Shown: in pieces, positions 30,241 to 42,885 of the stretch
Numbering within the stretch: the stretch's first letter is position 1
Layout of the letters: the number at the start of each line of letters is the position of its first letter
Assembly: GCF_000208745.1 (NCBI RefSeq)
Contig: NC_030853.1
Location: 27,755,275-27,819,274 of the forward strand
Direction of reading: 5' to 3'
DNA length: 64,000 nucleotides
From: Theobroma cacao
Taxonomy: Eukaryota; Streptophyta; Magnoliopsida; Malvales; Malvaceae
The notes under the pieces: model-generated
What the model was told of the DNA's origin: nothing
The model's database searches: none
Seen by the model: only the letters and a program-made list of their open reading frames with translations
Program-made: the position numbers and the translations under genes

Positions 30241-31700
30241 CTAGGAATAGAGGTTTGATAAATTTTAATATTTAACTTAATAAATTAAAAAAATTAAAAA
30301 TATATTAGTATTAAACTTAAAAAAAATTTAACTTAAAACATTAATATGTAAATGATTTAATACTATTAAAATTAAAAAATATATTTTTTAATGAAATCAT
30401 TAAATGCAATTAAATTTTTTATAAATTGAATAAATCTTACTAATAATTATAATAAAAAATATTTCAATGATTGATGAATACACATAAGTATAGGTTTTAA
30501 ATGTCTTACACAATTCCTAAATATTAATATTTTTATAATATTATGGTAAAAAGCAATAAGATAGAAATTTTTTTCAAATCAGAACTTACTTTAATCATAG
30601 ATCTATGTTAAATATTTTTAAAAATATCATTATTGATTTTACCTATTTTCATGTTCATTTTTAATTTTGATCGTGAATTAGAGAAAACCAAATGACACTA
30701 TTGTTTTTTAATCAACTCATATTTATCATCTTTAACATCCAAATAATTCCACTAATGATGATGAAATAGTAAAAAATATTTTTCACAAAATGGACCAAAC
30801 GATAAAAAATATTTTTGATAATTTATTCAAAAATTTAAAAACATTAAATTTTTTATAAAATATTTTACACTAAAAAAATTTTCTCATAACAAATTATTTT
30901 TTAATTATCAAATGTATGTTAAATATGGAATCGGGTAATTCTGCCCTCCTCGCATCAATGTTTCCTATCTAGTTCTCATTAATTTATAATTGCTTTATGT
31001 CATTTCACTCAACTATTTGTTGTCACAAAAGTTATATACAAGTTCCATTGATTGGTCTAAAATTTGGAAAAACTCACGAATCTCTATTTAACAAAAAAGA
31101 AATATGAGAATCATACGTAAACATTCCTATATACTATAAAAGTGATGAGGATATATTAAAAATGAAAATGAGATTAAAACAAATGGAGACGAGAAAATAA
31201 AATAGGAAATTATTTGGTCAAAAAAGAAAGAAAATAGGAGAATATAAAGAAAAAAAAGAAGCCGTACAGAAAGACCATAAAATCAAGAAAAAAATGTTAC
31301 AAACAATTGTTACAGGAATATTGCTCGCACTTTTTTTTCTCAGCCAAATCTAATAATAGGATAATATTCCTTTCTAATGAGATTTCCTTTTATATATATT
31401 ATTAATTTATAGTACAAAATGAAAATTTATATATATCTATACACACATATATGCATGCACCAATCTCTCCAAACATTTGAACTTTATCCATATTCCTATA
31501 TTATTTTTATCACCTAAATTTAGGCTAAGTGGATCAATAAAAATTTTATTTCAAAAGGTGTCATATAATATAATCCTAACTTTCCACCCGACATAGATAT
31601 TCATTTATGCCTCTTCTATCTTGTATTGCTTTCTTCCATGTTGCATCGCTTGTCAGGCTATTAAAAGGCAACGGAGCTCTAGGTTTTCCCACAAAGAAAA
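30241..31700. other. CuAO-A upstream region, including duplicated segment
   Basis: AT-rich. About 30950-31385 is repeated at 36880-37250 (shared blocks: TCATTTCACTC, TTCCATTGATTGG, AAGAAATATGAGAATCATA, GAAGCCGTAC, ATAATATTCCTTTC), defining the upstream part of the duplicated amine oxidase unit. The last ~60 bp before 31701 match the regions just upstream of copies B and C. Confidence 0.65.
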
Positions 31701-34700
31701 ATGGTTTCACCATTTAAAGTAGTACTACTCTTCTCTGTCTCTTCTATATTCTCTATATCACATCCTCTAACCCCCATCCGTTAGACTCCCTGACTACAGC
31801 CGGGCTCCTCCATGTTCTAGCCATTGTCAACCAATCCTGCCCCAGTTCAAAGTACAAGCTAACCTTCCAGTATGTACGCTTAGAAGAGCCAGACAAACCA
31901 GTCATGCATTCATGGCTGTCAAAGCCCACCTCACCGAGCTTTTTTCATTGCTTGGCGCAACAAAGTCATAAAATTGTAGTAGACTTGTCAAAACATTCCA
32001 TTATTTCAGATAAAGTCTACAAGGCTCTGGCTACCCTTTCCTAACCAACGAGGAACAAGCAGCTGCGGTTGGCTTGGCAGTTAAACATGAACTGTTTTTA
32101 GCATCACTTAAAAAGAGAGAGGCCTTAATGCCTCCGAAGTTGTTTGCTCCACTCAAACCATTGGGTGGTTTGGGGAAGAGAAGACCAAAAGAGAGCTGAT
32201 AATCCATTGTTACTATTTGGATGGGTCGGTTAAATATGTACTCGAGGCCGATAGAAGGAATATCGATAGCTGTTGACCTCGAAGAGATGAAAATTTCTCA
32301 ATACACTGACAGATTTGTGGTTCCAATGCCAAAAGCAGAGGGAACTGAGTATCGAGCTTCCATGGTGACACCACCTTTCGGTCCACGTCTCAATGGTGCT
32401 CCCGCGTCACAGCCAGGCAAAACAGGGTTGAAGATTGATGGAAATACTGTCAGGTCAGTCTTCTTTATAGTTTCTTGCTTTTACAAATGATGATTTCAGG
32501 AGACTTGCAGTGCAAATTAATATTGGTTAGAAAAGTTGCTACATACAAATTTACATGTATTTTCTCAATGTCTTTTTTAATGTCTTTTCTTATGCGATCT
32601 TTACTCTTTACCACTGTTCTTTTTTCAATTTTTTGTCTTTGTAAATAAGATATTGTGATATGACGTAAATAATCAGTCTTGTAATCAAGTTTTCTGGTTC
32701 TTTTTTGTCAAATGTATATATACAGACTCGTAGCCATCCTTGATAAAATAATACACAGCTTATTCCATTTCTCAATTGCTTACAAATATTATATATTCAA
32801 AAAGTAATCACTTGTGTTAGTTAATGATATTGATTTTTTTTAGAATAATTGAAGAATAACCTTTTCATTTGGCTTTATGTTAAGAAATTATTCTCTCAGA
32901 ACAACAAAATATTAACAAAATAATTAATCTACAAGTATAACAACGTGATAACAGAACCATTTTATGACTTTTAACTGTTGTCTTGTAAGTGTAGGCTAAA
33001 GAATAATCCTTCTTTTGTTTGTTCAATTGGACGCAATGCTCTATTTATTTTCATTCTGTTGTCCAAAGACGTACTAAATTATTATAATTTTTTTTCCTGA
33101 CCAATTTATATTATTCGGAGTCGGAATTCTTTTCATTCCTCGGGATAAGTAAATCAAATGCAACAATTTAATTCAGATGGGCGAATTGGAGGTTCCACCT
33201 AGGATTTGATGGTCGAGCTGGTGCAGTAATCTTTCTAGCATCCATCTACGATTCTGAGAAGAGAAAATATCGTCAAGTAATGTATAGAGGATTCATATCC
33301 GAGCTCTTCATTCCATACCAGGACACAACCGAGGAATGGTACCAATTAACATATTTCGACTGTGGCGAGTTCGGCTGCGGTCTCCTAGCAGTTTCATTGG
33401 AGCCCCTCAACGACTGTCCGGCCAATGCAGTTTTCTTTGATGGTTACTATGCTGGCCAAGATGTCAAGCCTGTCAAAGTGGAAGATGCAATGTGCATATT
33501 TGAAAGACATCCCGGGGACATAACGTGGAGACATACAGAGGCAGAGATTCCAAATGTAGAGGTAAATTATTCTTATTCAAAACAATGGATTTCAAGCTTG
33601 GAAATCAAGCAACCAAGATCATTAGCTTTGCTGTTGTGCTGAAATTGAAAGATCTCTAACCTGAAGCTTATTTCTGGGTCATTCAGGGATGAATTTGGTC
33701 AATTGTTCAGACCCAATGGCATTTTGTTCTCAGCGTGTTGGTGCTTTATCTCTCTGGTTTGATAATTCACGATGTTTTAAATTTTCATTTTTCTGCTTTG
33801 CTTTGTTGGTGATCTTTTTGCCAGCTTTTTTGTTGCGTAAGCCATCTCTTTTTGTTGCTTTGTCGTTTCCTGCTTGCATCGGAAAGTAAACTGCTTGTAA
33901 TCCCACTGCTTTATGCAGTTTATTAATATAATGAAATCTTTTTAATTGACCGAGAAAAAAAAACTTATGATTTGATTTAAAATAGCGGTTTTAATTTAAA
34001 TAATAAATTGTGGTGTTTGCAGATAAGAGAAGTGAGACCAGAAGTTAGCCTTGTGGTGAGAATGTTCACAACTGTTGGCAATTATGATTATGTCTTTGAT
34101 TGGGAATTCAAGCCAAGTGGATCCATCAAACTTGGGGTATAATATAAATTAAAAATCTTCTTCCTAATATAGTTTTGACTCTGTTTTGAGCACATACTTA
34201 ACAATGTAAACATTTTACTTGTCTATAACTCTTGTAGATAAATTCTGTTTATCTCTTTTTACCTGTTATCGATGATCTAATAATTACTTAATTTCTTAAA
34301 GTTTCCATTGTTTCTCCTCCACAGGTTGGACTAACTGGAGTGCTAGAAGTGAAGGCTGTACCATACACCCACACAGACCAAATAAAAGAGCAAGTCTATG
34401 GTACACTCGTATCCGACAATACCATTGGTGTACACCACGATCACTTAATAACATACTATCTTGATCTTGATATTGATGGCGAAGCCAATTCTCTTTTGAA
34501 GACTAATTTGGTCACCAAACGAGTTACAGACAAGAGCATATTCCAAGAAAAAGTTATTGGACAGTTGAACATGAAACAGCTAAGACCGAAGCTGATGCAA
34601 GGATTAAACTTGGCTTGAATCCAGTAGAGCTGGTGGTGGTGAATCCAAACAAGAGAACTAAACTTGGAAACAAAGTTGGGTATCGTTTGCTTCCAGGATC

Positions 34701-35052
34701 AGCAGCAGGGCCACTTTTAACACCAGATGACTAGCCACAAATCCGAGCTGCCTTCACAAATTATAATGTGTGGGTGACTACATATAACAAGTCTGAGAAA
34801 TGGGCTGGAGGGCTATTTGCTGATCAGAGTCGCGGGGCTGATACCGTAGGCGGGAATAGGAACATTGAGAATAACGATATGGTGTTGTGGTACGCCATGG
34901 ACTTTCAACATGTCCCTTGTCAGGAAGATTTTCCCGCGATGCAAACACTGAGCGGCGGATTTGAGCTCCGACCAGCTAATTTCTTTGAGTACAATCCTGT
35001 ACGTAAAACCAGACATCCTTTCCATGCAAGTTGGCCAAATTGCACTGCATGA
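31701..35052 (+). pseudogene. Copper amine oxidase copy A (pseudogene)
   Basis: Same exon plan as copy B: 31701-32453, 33177-33561, 34023-34136, 34325-35052, and the splice sites are still GT/AG. Disabling changes relative to B: a 7-nt deletion in the signal-peptide region (near 31760), a TTG-to-TAG change a few codons later, a deletion in the [12 protein letters not shown] region (near 31930), a +2 insertion near 34540, TAC-to-TAG at 34732-34734, and a 12-nt deletion near 34846 at the site of the intron kept in copy C. The topaquinone motif NYDY and the HHDH copper motif survive, so loss of function looks recent. Intron 2 carries a LINE tail. Confidence 0.92.
33585..33965 (+). mobile_element. 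LINE 3' end with poly-A in CuAO-A intron 2
   Basis: Intron 2 of copy A is 461 bp, against 136 in B and 89 in C. The extra sequence ends with a typical plant LINE tail (TTATTAATATAATGAAATCTTTTT, then a poly-A run at about 33954-33963) and reads like a 5'-truncated insert. No clear target duplication was found. Confidence 0.6.
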
Positions 35053-36879
35053 TTATCCCCTGTCAAGGTTAAAACCTACTTTAGAAATGTTTGAGTTGAA
35101 TTGATGGAAATAAAGTTTTAGAATACAAAAAGACTGTTGTTTTAAGTTAAGTTGCAAGAGAAGGAGGCGGAATTTGAGTAAAGACTTTAAATTTGAGCTG
35201 TAGTGGGGGTATTTTTTTTTAATTAGCTCAAAAATGGAGAAAAAAATATTTTGAAGAATAGTTCATAAGATCTACATAATGGAAAGTTCAGTGTCCTCGG
35301 TGAAATTAAATAGTCTATAATTAATGGTTTTAAACTATTTGAGTTCAATTTATTTTGAATATTTGTTATAGTTATATATATTATTTTCTTCATAATGTTG
35401 ATCTAGTAAATGGAATTCATAAATCAGCATGTCTTTTGTTTCAAGACTAATTAATTTGAAGGGTGTATATATATGTATAAGCTCTATTAAATATTGAAGT
35501 ATATAGCTTGTAAACTTATTTTGTCCATATCAACTCCAAGACAAAATTCAACACAAATAAATTTCAAACAATTTACTGTTTTTTCTATAGAACGCTTTTT
35601 TTTAAGGTGCTTAAAAACGTTAAAATAGTTAACAAATTTCAGATCAATTATCTCAACCTATAGAGATAATTGTTTCCCTTCAACTTAAAACCACTTTCAC
35701 ATTAACATTATCCAAATTAAATCATAATTTCAATATAATGTTTTTATATATGTCATGTCATATTCTTTTCTTACTACAACAATAATTGAATTAAGTTGAA
35801 GTTGTTAAAATTTAATTAATAACTATAAAAATTGAAAATTAAGTTATGAGGAATCAATACATTTAATCAACTCGATCAAATCCTGTCTTTTAGATAAATA
35901 CCGTCCTGATGGTTCAGGACACAATTATGATCAAATCAGTTTTTAGAAAAATATTTGATACATTTCATTATTAACAGTACTAAAATATATCTTGCTTATT
36001 GTTGGGGAGGGTCGAAGAAGGATGTTTTGCAGCATTTTATGCACGTTTTTAATATTGTTTTCCCTTTCCCCTTTTGAAAGGGAAAAGGGCTTAAACATTT
36101 TCTATGAAAGAATGAAGTTGTTAACCGCGTATTCTTTTTTGGTCGGCAGAATTATTATATTATCACGTGAAATGAATATTACAATACTTTTTTCTGATAC
36201 AATGGACCTGGCTAGTCAACCAAATAAGTGTGTACGAAAAGGACGAAAAGAGCTGCGAATAATTAGAGGAGAGAAAATCTATTTAATACAAGTCATGATA
36301 TATTGATGTCGATATATAAATAATTTAAACTATTGAAAAAACCCAAAATTCAAATTTCACTTTCAAATATGAATTCTCAATTGAACGAATGATTTGCCAT
36401 TTATTTTAGACAATAGACCTTCTTGGAAACCCTCCACCCTAACCCCCAAAGGGCCCATTTGTGCTTCTGTTTTTTTAAAATAAAAACTACATTGCGGTTT
36501 GGTGGATTTGGCCCACGTTTCCAATGTCATCAGTCATTACTTTCAAATAATTATTACTACAATTTATATTTTAGTTTATAATTAACATGTGACATTGTTA
36601 TTTATTTTTTATAAAATAGAGAAAAGAAATTTTTTTCAGGATAAAGATGGAGCGTATCGTAAAAATGATGAGTAATATCTTCTGCTACCAAAAATGTGTC
36701 CCACGCTCAAAATCTTGTCGACTTTGCTTTGCTTTTCTTCGTTGTTCTTTTTCGGCTTTACATATATTTGTGCCTCAACCAGGCAGTACAATTTTAGGGG
36801 GAGAGAGGGCAAAGGTACGTGAGACTCAACAGGCCTCCTTGCATAAAATGTTTCCTTTGATCTGTATAATCTAGTTCTC
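35053..36879. other. CuAO-A 3' flank and spacer
   Basis: About 35053-35560 is similar to the 3' flank of copy B (49237-49740), so it belongs to the duplicated unit. The rest is AT-rich with no gene recognised. Confidence 0.55.
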
Positions 36880-37250
36880 AGTATTTTTTCTGTGATTTAT
36901 AATTGTTTTGTGTCATTTCACTCCAACATTTATTGTCACGAAAATTATAGGACAAGTTCCCATTGATTGGTGAAAAAGTTTTAAAAACTCACAAATCCTT
37001 AAAAAAAAAAGAAATATGAGAATCATAGGTAAACGTTCTATGTACTGTAAAAGTGATGGGAATATATTAAAAATAAATATGAGATGAAAACAAATTGACT
37101 GTCAAACTAGTACAGAAAATAGGAAATTGTTTGGTAAAAAAAAAAAGAAGCCGTACTAAAAGACCATAAAACTAATTAAGAAGAAATGGTACAAACAGTT
37201 GTTAAATATTGCTCACACTTTTTTTTTTCCTTAAGTATAATATTCCTTTC
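36880..37250. repeat. Second copy of the amine oxidase upstream segment
   Basis: Direct repeat of about 30950-31385, ending in ATAATATTCCTTTC exactly where LINE sequence begins. It is the distal upstream region of copy B, now separated from its gene by ~8.5 kb of insertions. Confidence 0.75.
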
Positions 37251-39394
37251 AACCCGATCATGCCCTCCACGGAGGAGAAAAAAGGGGGACCAAAACCATT
37301 CTGTTTATTCAGCCACTGGTTGGAAGAAGCTAGCTTCCAAGATATGTTCATGAAGGCATGGAATGAGACGGAATATCTAGGGAATCGAAAAGCCCATGTA
37401 TGGCACAGGCAAAGGGGCACAAAAAATAACATTAAACAGTGGCAGAAAGGTACTTATGAGATTGTTAATAAAAAAATTCAACAGCTTTAGCACGAGATTC
37501 ATGAACTGGATTTGGCCCTTGGCCCTTCAGAGTGACAAGAATAATTTCGATATTAGAAGAGAAATTATTATGCTGAAAGGGGGAGTTGTGGAAACTTTTT
37601 AGGGCAGAGGAAAAAACCTGGCAACAAAAGTCGAGGGGGCATTGGTTTTTAGAGGGAGGCCGCGACACCAAATACTTTCACTTGGCTGCATCCATGAGGA
37701 GAAGAACTAACAGCATTGGAAAATTCAAATTTCATTGAAGGGCAAGAGGAACTTAGGAATGAGATTACTGATTGTTTCTAATCATTTAATGGTAAGAATA
37801 ATAGGGTTAGACTAAAGGAGTTTAATTGCAACTTCAAACAGCTTAAAGAGAGCACTGCCAATCTGTTGAAAAAGCCTTCTACGAAGCAAGAAGTGTGGGA
37901 TATTATAGTGGGTTGTGACAGGAACAAGGCCATGGGGCCCGTACGACTTCAATTTGAGTTTCTTCAAAAAGTAGTGGAATATGGTGAAAGGGGAAATTAT
38001 AAGTTACGTTAATAATTTTCATCTTCTAACCATCATGGACGGATGTATTAACACATCTTTCGTTTCTCTTATCTGGAAGTGTTCATGCCCCACTTCTATC
38101 AATGATTACTGTCCTATAAGTTTGGTTGGTAGCATATATAAGATAATATCTAAAACCCTTGCCAATAAGCTCAGACTTGTCATGGATGAGGTTGTGGGGC
38201 CTAACCAGTTTACTTTTATCAAAGGTCATCAAATTCTCGATTATAATTTGATTGCAAATGAGATTGTGGATTATTTGAAAAAGAAATAAGGAAGATACCT
38301 CTTTCTAAAAGTTACCTTCGCTAAAGCCTTTGACAGTGTCGAGTGGTATTTTCTTGATTTTTTAATGAGAATGATGGTGTTTGGAGAAAAATGGAGATCT
38401 TGGTTACGAGCGTGTATCTCTACAACCTCCATTTCAGTGCTGGTCAATAAGGCACTTTTACGGCAATTTCAAATGAAAAGGGGTTTAAGGCAAAGATACC
38501 CTCTTTCTCCCTTTCTCTTTAACTTGGTTGCGGAAGCCTTCAGAGTTTTGATGTATAAGGCTGAAAATGAGAAAATGATTGAAGGAATGGATATCAGTAG
38601 AGGGGGGTTTACTATTTCGCACATGCAGTATGTTAATAACATAGGATTCTTTTATAAACCTTTTCTTGATTTTTTTTTCAATGCTAAACTGTTATTGAGA
38701 TGTTCCTGAGCTATTTGGGGGTTGAAAATCAACTTACGTAAAAGCTGTCTTTACGATGTGGGTATGGAGCAAGATCAGATTGAGAATTAGGCTAGTATTA
38801 TTCGCTGTAAAGGTGAGAAACTTCCAACTTATTACTTGGGATTATCCTTGGGCGGTCGGTTAACTCCATTAAATTATGGTAGCCTGTTGTGGACAAGTTT
38901 GAAGTGAGACTCGCCATTTGGAAAGCTAAAACACTCTCCATGGAAGGAAGAGTGACATTGCTTAAATTAGTGCTTAATAGTTTTTCAGTTTTCTTCATGT
39001 CTTTTTTCCAACTTCTGACAGGAATTAAAGAAAAGTTAGACAAGATTCAAAGCCATTTTTTGAAGGTAGGGCTTAACGGATAGGAGAAAGATCCACTTAG
39101 TTGATTGAAGTTTAATTTGTCAATATAATGATCTTGGTAGGTGTAGACACCTAAGAAAAATAATAATAAATAAAAAATTTAAATTATAATAAAAAAAAAG
39201 GTATGGCTGGGCCATCCTTTCCCCAACCACCATGAGTAATGGGCTCTGGCTACCAACTCTTTGGGTGCCAGAGCCCCATTATCGGGTTGTTCCCCATTTT
39301 TAAAGAAGAGGAGAGAGCAAACCAGATGAGAGAGGGGCACCTGCAAAAAAAGCCAAAAAAAACTGAAACAAAAAAGAACCAAGAATTAACCCAA

Positions 39395-39745
39395 AAAAAA
39401 AAAAGAGGAAGAAGAAGAAGAGAGAAAGAGAGGTGAGAGGTCGGCGTAGGGAAGGAAAGAGAGGCGCCGGCGGTGGGAGTGTTACGCCGGGGAGAAAGAA
39501 GGAGAAGGAGAAGTAAAGGAAGAAAGAAGAAAAAGAAAAAAGAGAAGGAGAAAGAAAGAAAGAAGAAGCCAACGGGGAGAAGAAGGAGAAGGAGAAAGAA
39601 AGGAAGAAAGAAGAAAAAGAAAAAAGAGAAGGGGGACCCGCGGGGAGGGAGAAGAAAAGAAAGAGAAAAAGAAAAAAGAGAAAGAAAGGAAAGAAAGGAA
39701 AAAAAAAGAAAGAAAAGGAAAATAAAAAAGAAGACAAAGTAAGTT
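39395..39745. repeat. Purine (GA/GAAA) tract
   Basis: About 350 bases almost entirely A and G on the plus strand inside the solo LTR, with internal repeats of GGAGAAGGAGAAAGAAAGGAA type. The long Lys/Arg-rich and Phe/Ser-rich ORFs here are artefacts of composition. Confidence 0.9.
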
Positions 39746-39908
39746 GACCAAGAAATAAGATAAGAAAAAAAATTGTGGGTTTTTGAATTCATCTGGGTTT
39801 CGTCGGACTCAAAATTAGGTAAGTTTTACATTTTTTGTTATTTGAGTTATTATATTATTAGTATTAATTTTATTAGCATTCAATATAGTTTTTACAAAAA
39901 TTATAAAT

Positions 39909-40144
39909 NNNNNNNNNNNNNNNNNNNNNNNNNNNNNNNNNNNNNNNNNNNNNNNNNNNNNNNNNNNNNNNNNNNNNNNNNNNNNNNNNNNNNNNNNNNN
40001 NNNNNNNNNNNNNNNNNNNNNNNNNNNNNNNNNNNNNNNNNNNNNNNNNNNNNNNNNNNNNNNNNNNNNNNNNNNNNNNNNNNNNNNNNNNNNNNNNNNN
40101 NNNNNNNNNNNNNNNNNNNNNNNNNNNNNNNNNNNNNNNNNNNN
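39909..40144. other. Assembly gap (236 N)
   Basis: Run of N inside the nested LTR element, just after the purine tract. Confidence 0.99.
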
Positions 40145-42885
40145 GTGTGGCATGTGTTGGGGTCGCTCTTGCTCCTTTTCTAATGTCGTGTTAAAGGGTC
40201 CTGGACTGGGGAGGCTTGTGGTGACTTTCCTAGTTCACACAATGAGTGCTGAGGGGAAAAGGAGTGTGGAATATAAGTACAACAGAAGGGAGATAAGGAA
40301 GAAGAAAAGTAGTGAGAATAGAAAAGGGATGAAAGGAAGGTATAGGGGAAGAAAAGTGTATAAACAAATAAAATTTAATTTGCACGTTATAGGAAAATTA
40401 AAAACTAAAATATATTTATGAAAAAGATGAATAAAAAATAAAAAAATAAAAAGAAAAAAAAAAATGAAAATAAATAAATAATAAAAATAAAATAAAAAAA
40501 TGACAAAATAAACATATAAACAAAAATGATAAATTATTACACATATAATTGGGTGAATTATGAGCCACCTAAGTCAATAAACGTGTGCATGTAGATATCA
40601 TCATTTTTATCTTGTCATAGCATGCCACGTTTATCTTGCAAATGGTGCGGGAGTTCTGATGATGGGATTTCTCCGAGGAGCTTATAGAGACGAGTTCTTC
40701 CGGGGATATCTCTAGGTGAGGAGAATTTCGAGACTTCACCAAAGCGTTGGGATGGTCTTCGAATAATTTTCCAATAAAAGATTACCGACTCCATCATCTA
40801 AAATAAATAAGTCATGACATCATTTTACGCTTGCATAATGTGCATAGGTAAAACTAAATAAAAAACTCAGTCTGTCAATTTAATAAAAAAATTTAATTAA
40901 TAAAGTAGGGATTAAATTAAGAAAATGCTATATTAAGATAACTTAAGATTAAATGGTACCGTTCGTGGAACGGGCGCCACGGAGGTGCTAACCCTTCTCC
41001 GTGCGTAACCGCACTCCCGAACCCATCTCTAAAAATGTAGACAAGTTCTCGTTCTTTCGACGGGCCTAAAATTAATTTAGGACTTCGTCGATTAGAATCG
41101 AGTTAATAGGTGACCAATCACACCTTAGATAAAAAAAATTGGTGGTGACTCCCTAAACGGATTTTAATTTTTGCCTGCGTTTGGCGGACGGGTTTCCGGA
41201 CCTGCACGTTACGACAGTAGGCTAGGACCTAGGTGTGATAGATTAAAATCTAAAAAATCGAGCCTTACTTAACAAGTGGATTTGGAGGTTCGGAAATGAA
41301 TTCGGCAATTTGTGAAGAAACATTCTTCCTAAAAAAATGGAGATGAACACAGTGAGCTTGCTCCCTAATTTCGAAAATAGGGGGATGACCTCAGGAATAT
41401 GGCGCAATATAGTGAAGCCACTTTGCTCTTTCCATGGCATTTCTCAAATTCTAAAAGATGGTCTAGGTGTTTTAGTGGGGACCAAGCAAAAAGTTGATTT
41501 CTGGAATGATTAATGGATTAAGGAGCTTATTTTGAAATCTATCTTCTCAGGAATGTATGTCCTTGCGTTGACCAATAATGGTTTTATTGAGAGCTTTGGT
41601 GAGTGGGTGAATGATATGTGGCACTAGAGGATTGAGTTAAGAAGAAATCATTTTGGGTGGGAACAAGAGTATTGGGATGAATTCCAAAACCTACTTAATG
41701 GATAGCTTTTGGAAGAAATTTTGAAGATAAATTTATTTGGAAGGGCATTCTTAGTGGCACTTACAATGCTAAATCTATTCGTAGAAAAGTTGTGGAAGTT
41801 AATAACGTTAAGAAGGATCATTATAGGAAAATTTGGAGCAGACTCGCTCTTTTTAAAGTCGAGGTGTTTTTTTGGCAACTCATCAAAGGTAAACTGGCTA
41901 TTAAAGAACTCTTGCTTAGGAGGGGAATGTTAAAGGTCGACGCAACATGCTATTTACTATGTGAACAAGAGATTGAAACTGTGGGACAATTATTTTTTAC
42001 TTGCACTAAAACTTGAAAATTGTGGCATTGGTGTGCGAGTTACTGAGGGCTTGATTGAGTCACACATAGTGACCCACTTGTTGATTTTCTAGCATTGAAT
42101 GATGCTTCCACAATGTTAAGTAGCGAGGGTATTTGGTGTATGGCGTTTCTGACCATCACTTGTCCATTTGGCTGGCTTGAAATGAAGTTGTTTTCAATTG
42201 TAAAGTTGGGGACAACATTCATACTTATGATTTGATCAAACTCAAGGTGGCATGGTTGGCAAAGGCACGGTGGCCAAATTTGTGCATCTCTATTACTGAT
42301 TTAGAGAGACTTCCTTGCATGGGAGTTAGTCAAATGAAGAACAAGCTAGTTAAGCAAAACATCTCTTGGCAACATCCCATAAAAGGTACACTCAAATTCA
42401 ATGTTGACGGAGCTTTAAGAGGTAACCTTGGGGATGTTGGAATTGCTAGCGCATTAAAAAATGAAAATGGTAGCATTTTGATTTTTTTTCTCTAAGTTAA
42501 TTATGTTAATGATGCCAATATGGCTGAAGTATTGGCAATCCATAAAGCTTTTCAAATATTTGCCACCTCAAAGCAGGCCAATATGTACAAAGTTATTATC
42601 AAAAATGACTTTGAAAATGTAGTTAAATGGGCTCAAAATCCAAATGAGGTGCCTTGGAAATTAAGATCCATCTTGATGCAAATGAAAGTTGATTAAACGG
42701 TGCTTTATCAAAATTTCTCGATCTGCAAATGATTTGCGGACTCTTTTGCTGGAATTGGGGTTCAGCATGCTGAAAAGATATTTGGGTGCTTAATAGGGAC
42801 GATTGTGAAGTCTAATGATTAGGCTCTTTTTACTACTTTTACATTTTTTGTGCAAGGAATTTGGTGGAACTTAACTAGCTTTAAT

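Larger units (their letters stand above)
39142..41216 (-). mobile_element. Solo LTR (or LARD-like element) nested in the LINE
   Basis: On the minus strand the element starts TGTCGTAACGTGC (plus 41216 downward) and ends GTGTCTACA (plus 39142), i.e. TG...CA. Both sides carry the 5-bp duplication GTAGG (39137-39141 and 41217-41221), diagnostic of LTR-element integration. About 2.1 kb including a 236-N gap; no gag or pol seen, so it is a long solo LTR or a non-coding LARD. It has a perfect 10-bp stem hairpin (GGGCTCTGGC/GCCAGAGCCC, 39241-39276) and a ~350-bp purine tract. Related sequence occurs at 52629-53420 and 55070-55200 on the plus strand (shared GAGTCGCCACCAATCTTTTT, GGTCACCTA and GGTTCGAGAGTACGGTTAC-like blocks). 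Confidence 0.85.
37251..42885 (+). pseudogene. Non-LTR retrotransposon (LINE) ORF2, 5'-truncated, dead
   Basis: Degenerate plant LINE polyprotein in several frames. In order: region between endonuclease and RT (PKPFCLFSHWLEEASF, ~37300; WQQKSRGHWFLEGGRDTKYFH, ~37620-37690), reverse transcriptase (SINDYCPISLVGSIYKIISKTLANKL, ~38096-38170; FAKAFDSVEW, ~38317-38345; KRGLRQRYPLSPFLFNLVAE, ~38480-38540; the FADD box replaced by YVNN, ~38630), zf-RVT zinc knuckle (FFWQLIKGKLAIKELLLRRG with CYLLCEQE, ~41865-41985) and an RNase H start (KFNVDGALRGNLGDVGIASAL, ~42395-42460). Stops and frameshifts are frequent and the endonuclease is missing. The element is split by an LTR insertion at 39142-41216. Confidence 0.88.

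Noticed and set aside
33280..33642. Copy A exon 2 ORF as a functional short amine oxidase
   Set aside because: It is one exon of a gene with stops and frameshifts in exons 1 and 4.
39250..39792. Long minus-strand ORF rich in Phe/Ser/Leu (180 codons) and plus-strand Lys/Arg ORF
   Set aside because: Arises from the GA/CT tract in the nested LTR; no family pattern, stops absent only because of composition.
39773..40183. 136-codon ORF across the second gap
   Set aside because: Mostly N; not evidence of coding.
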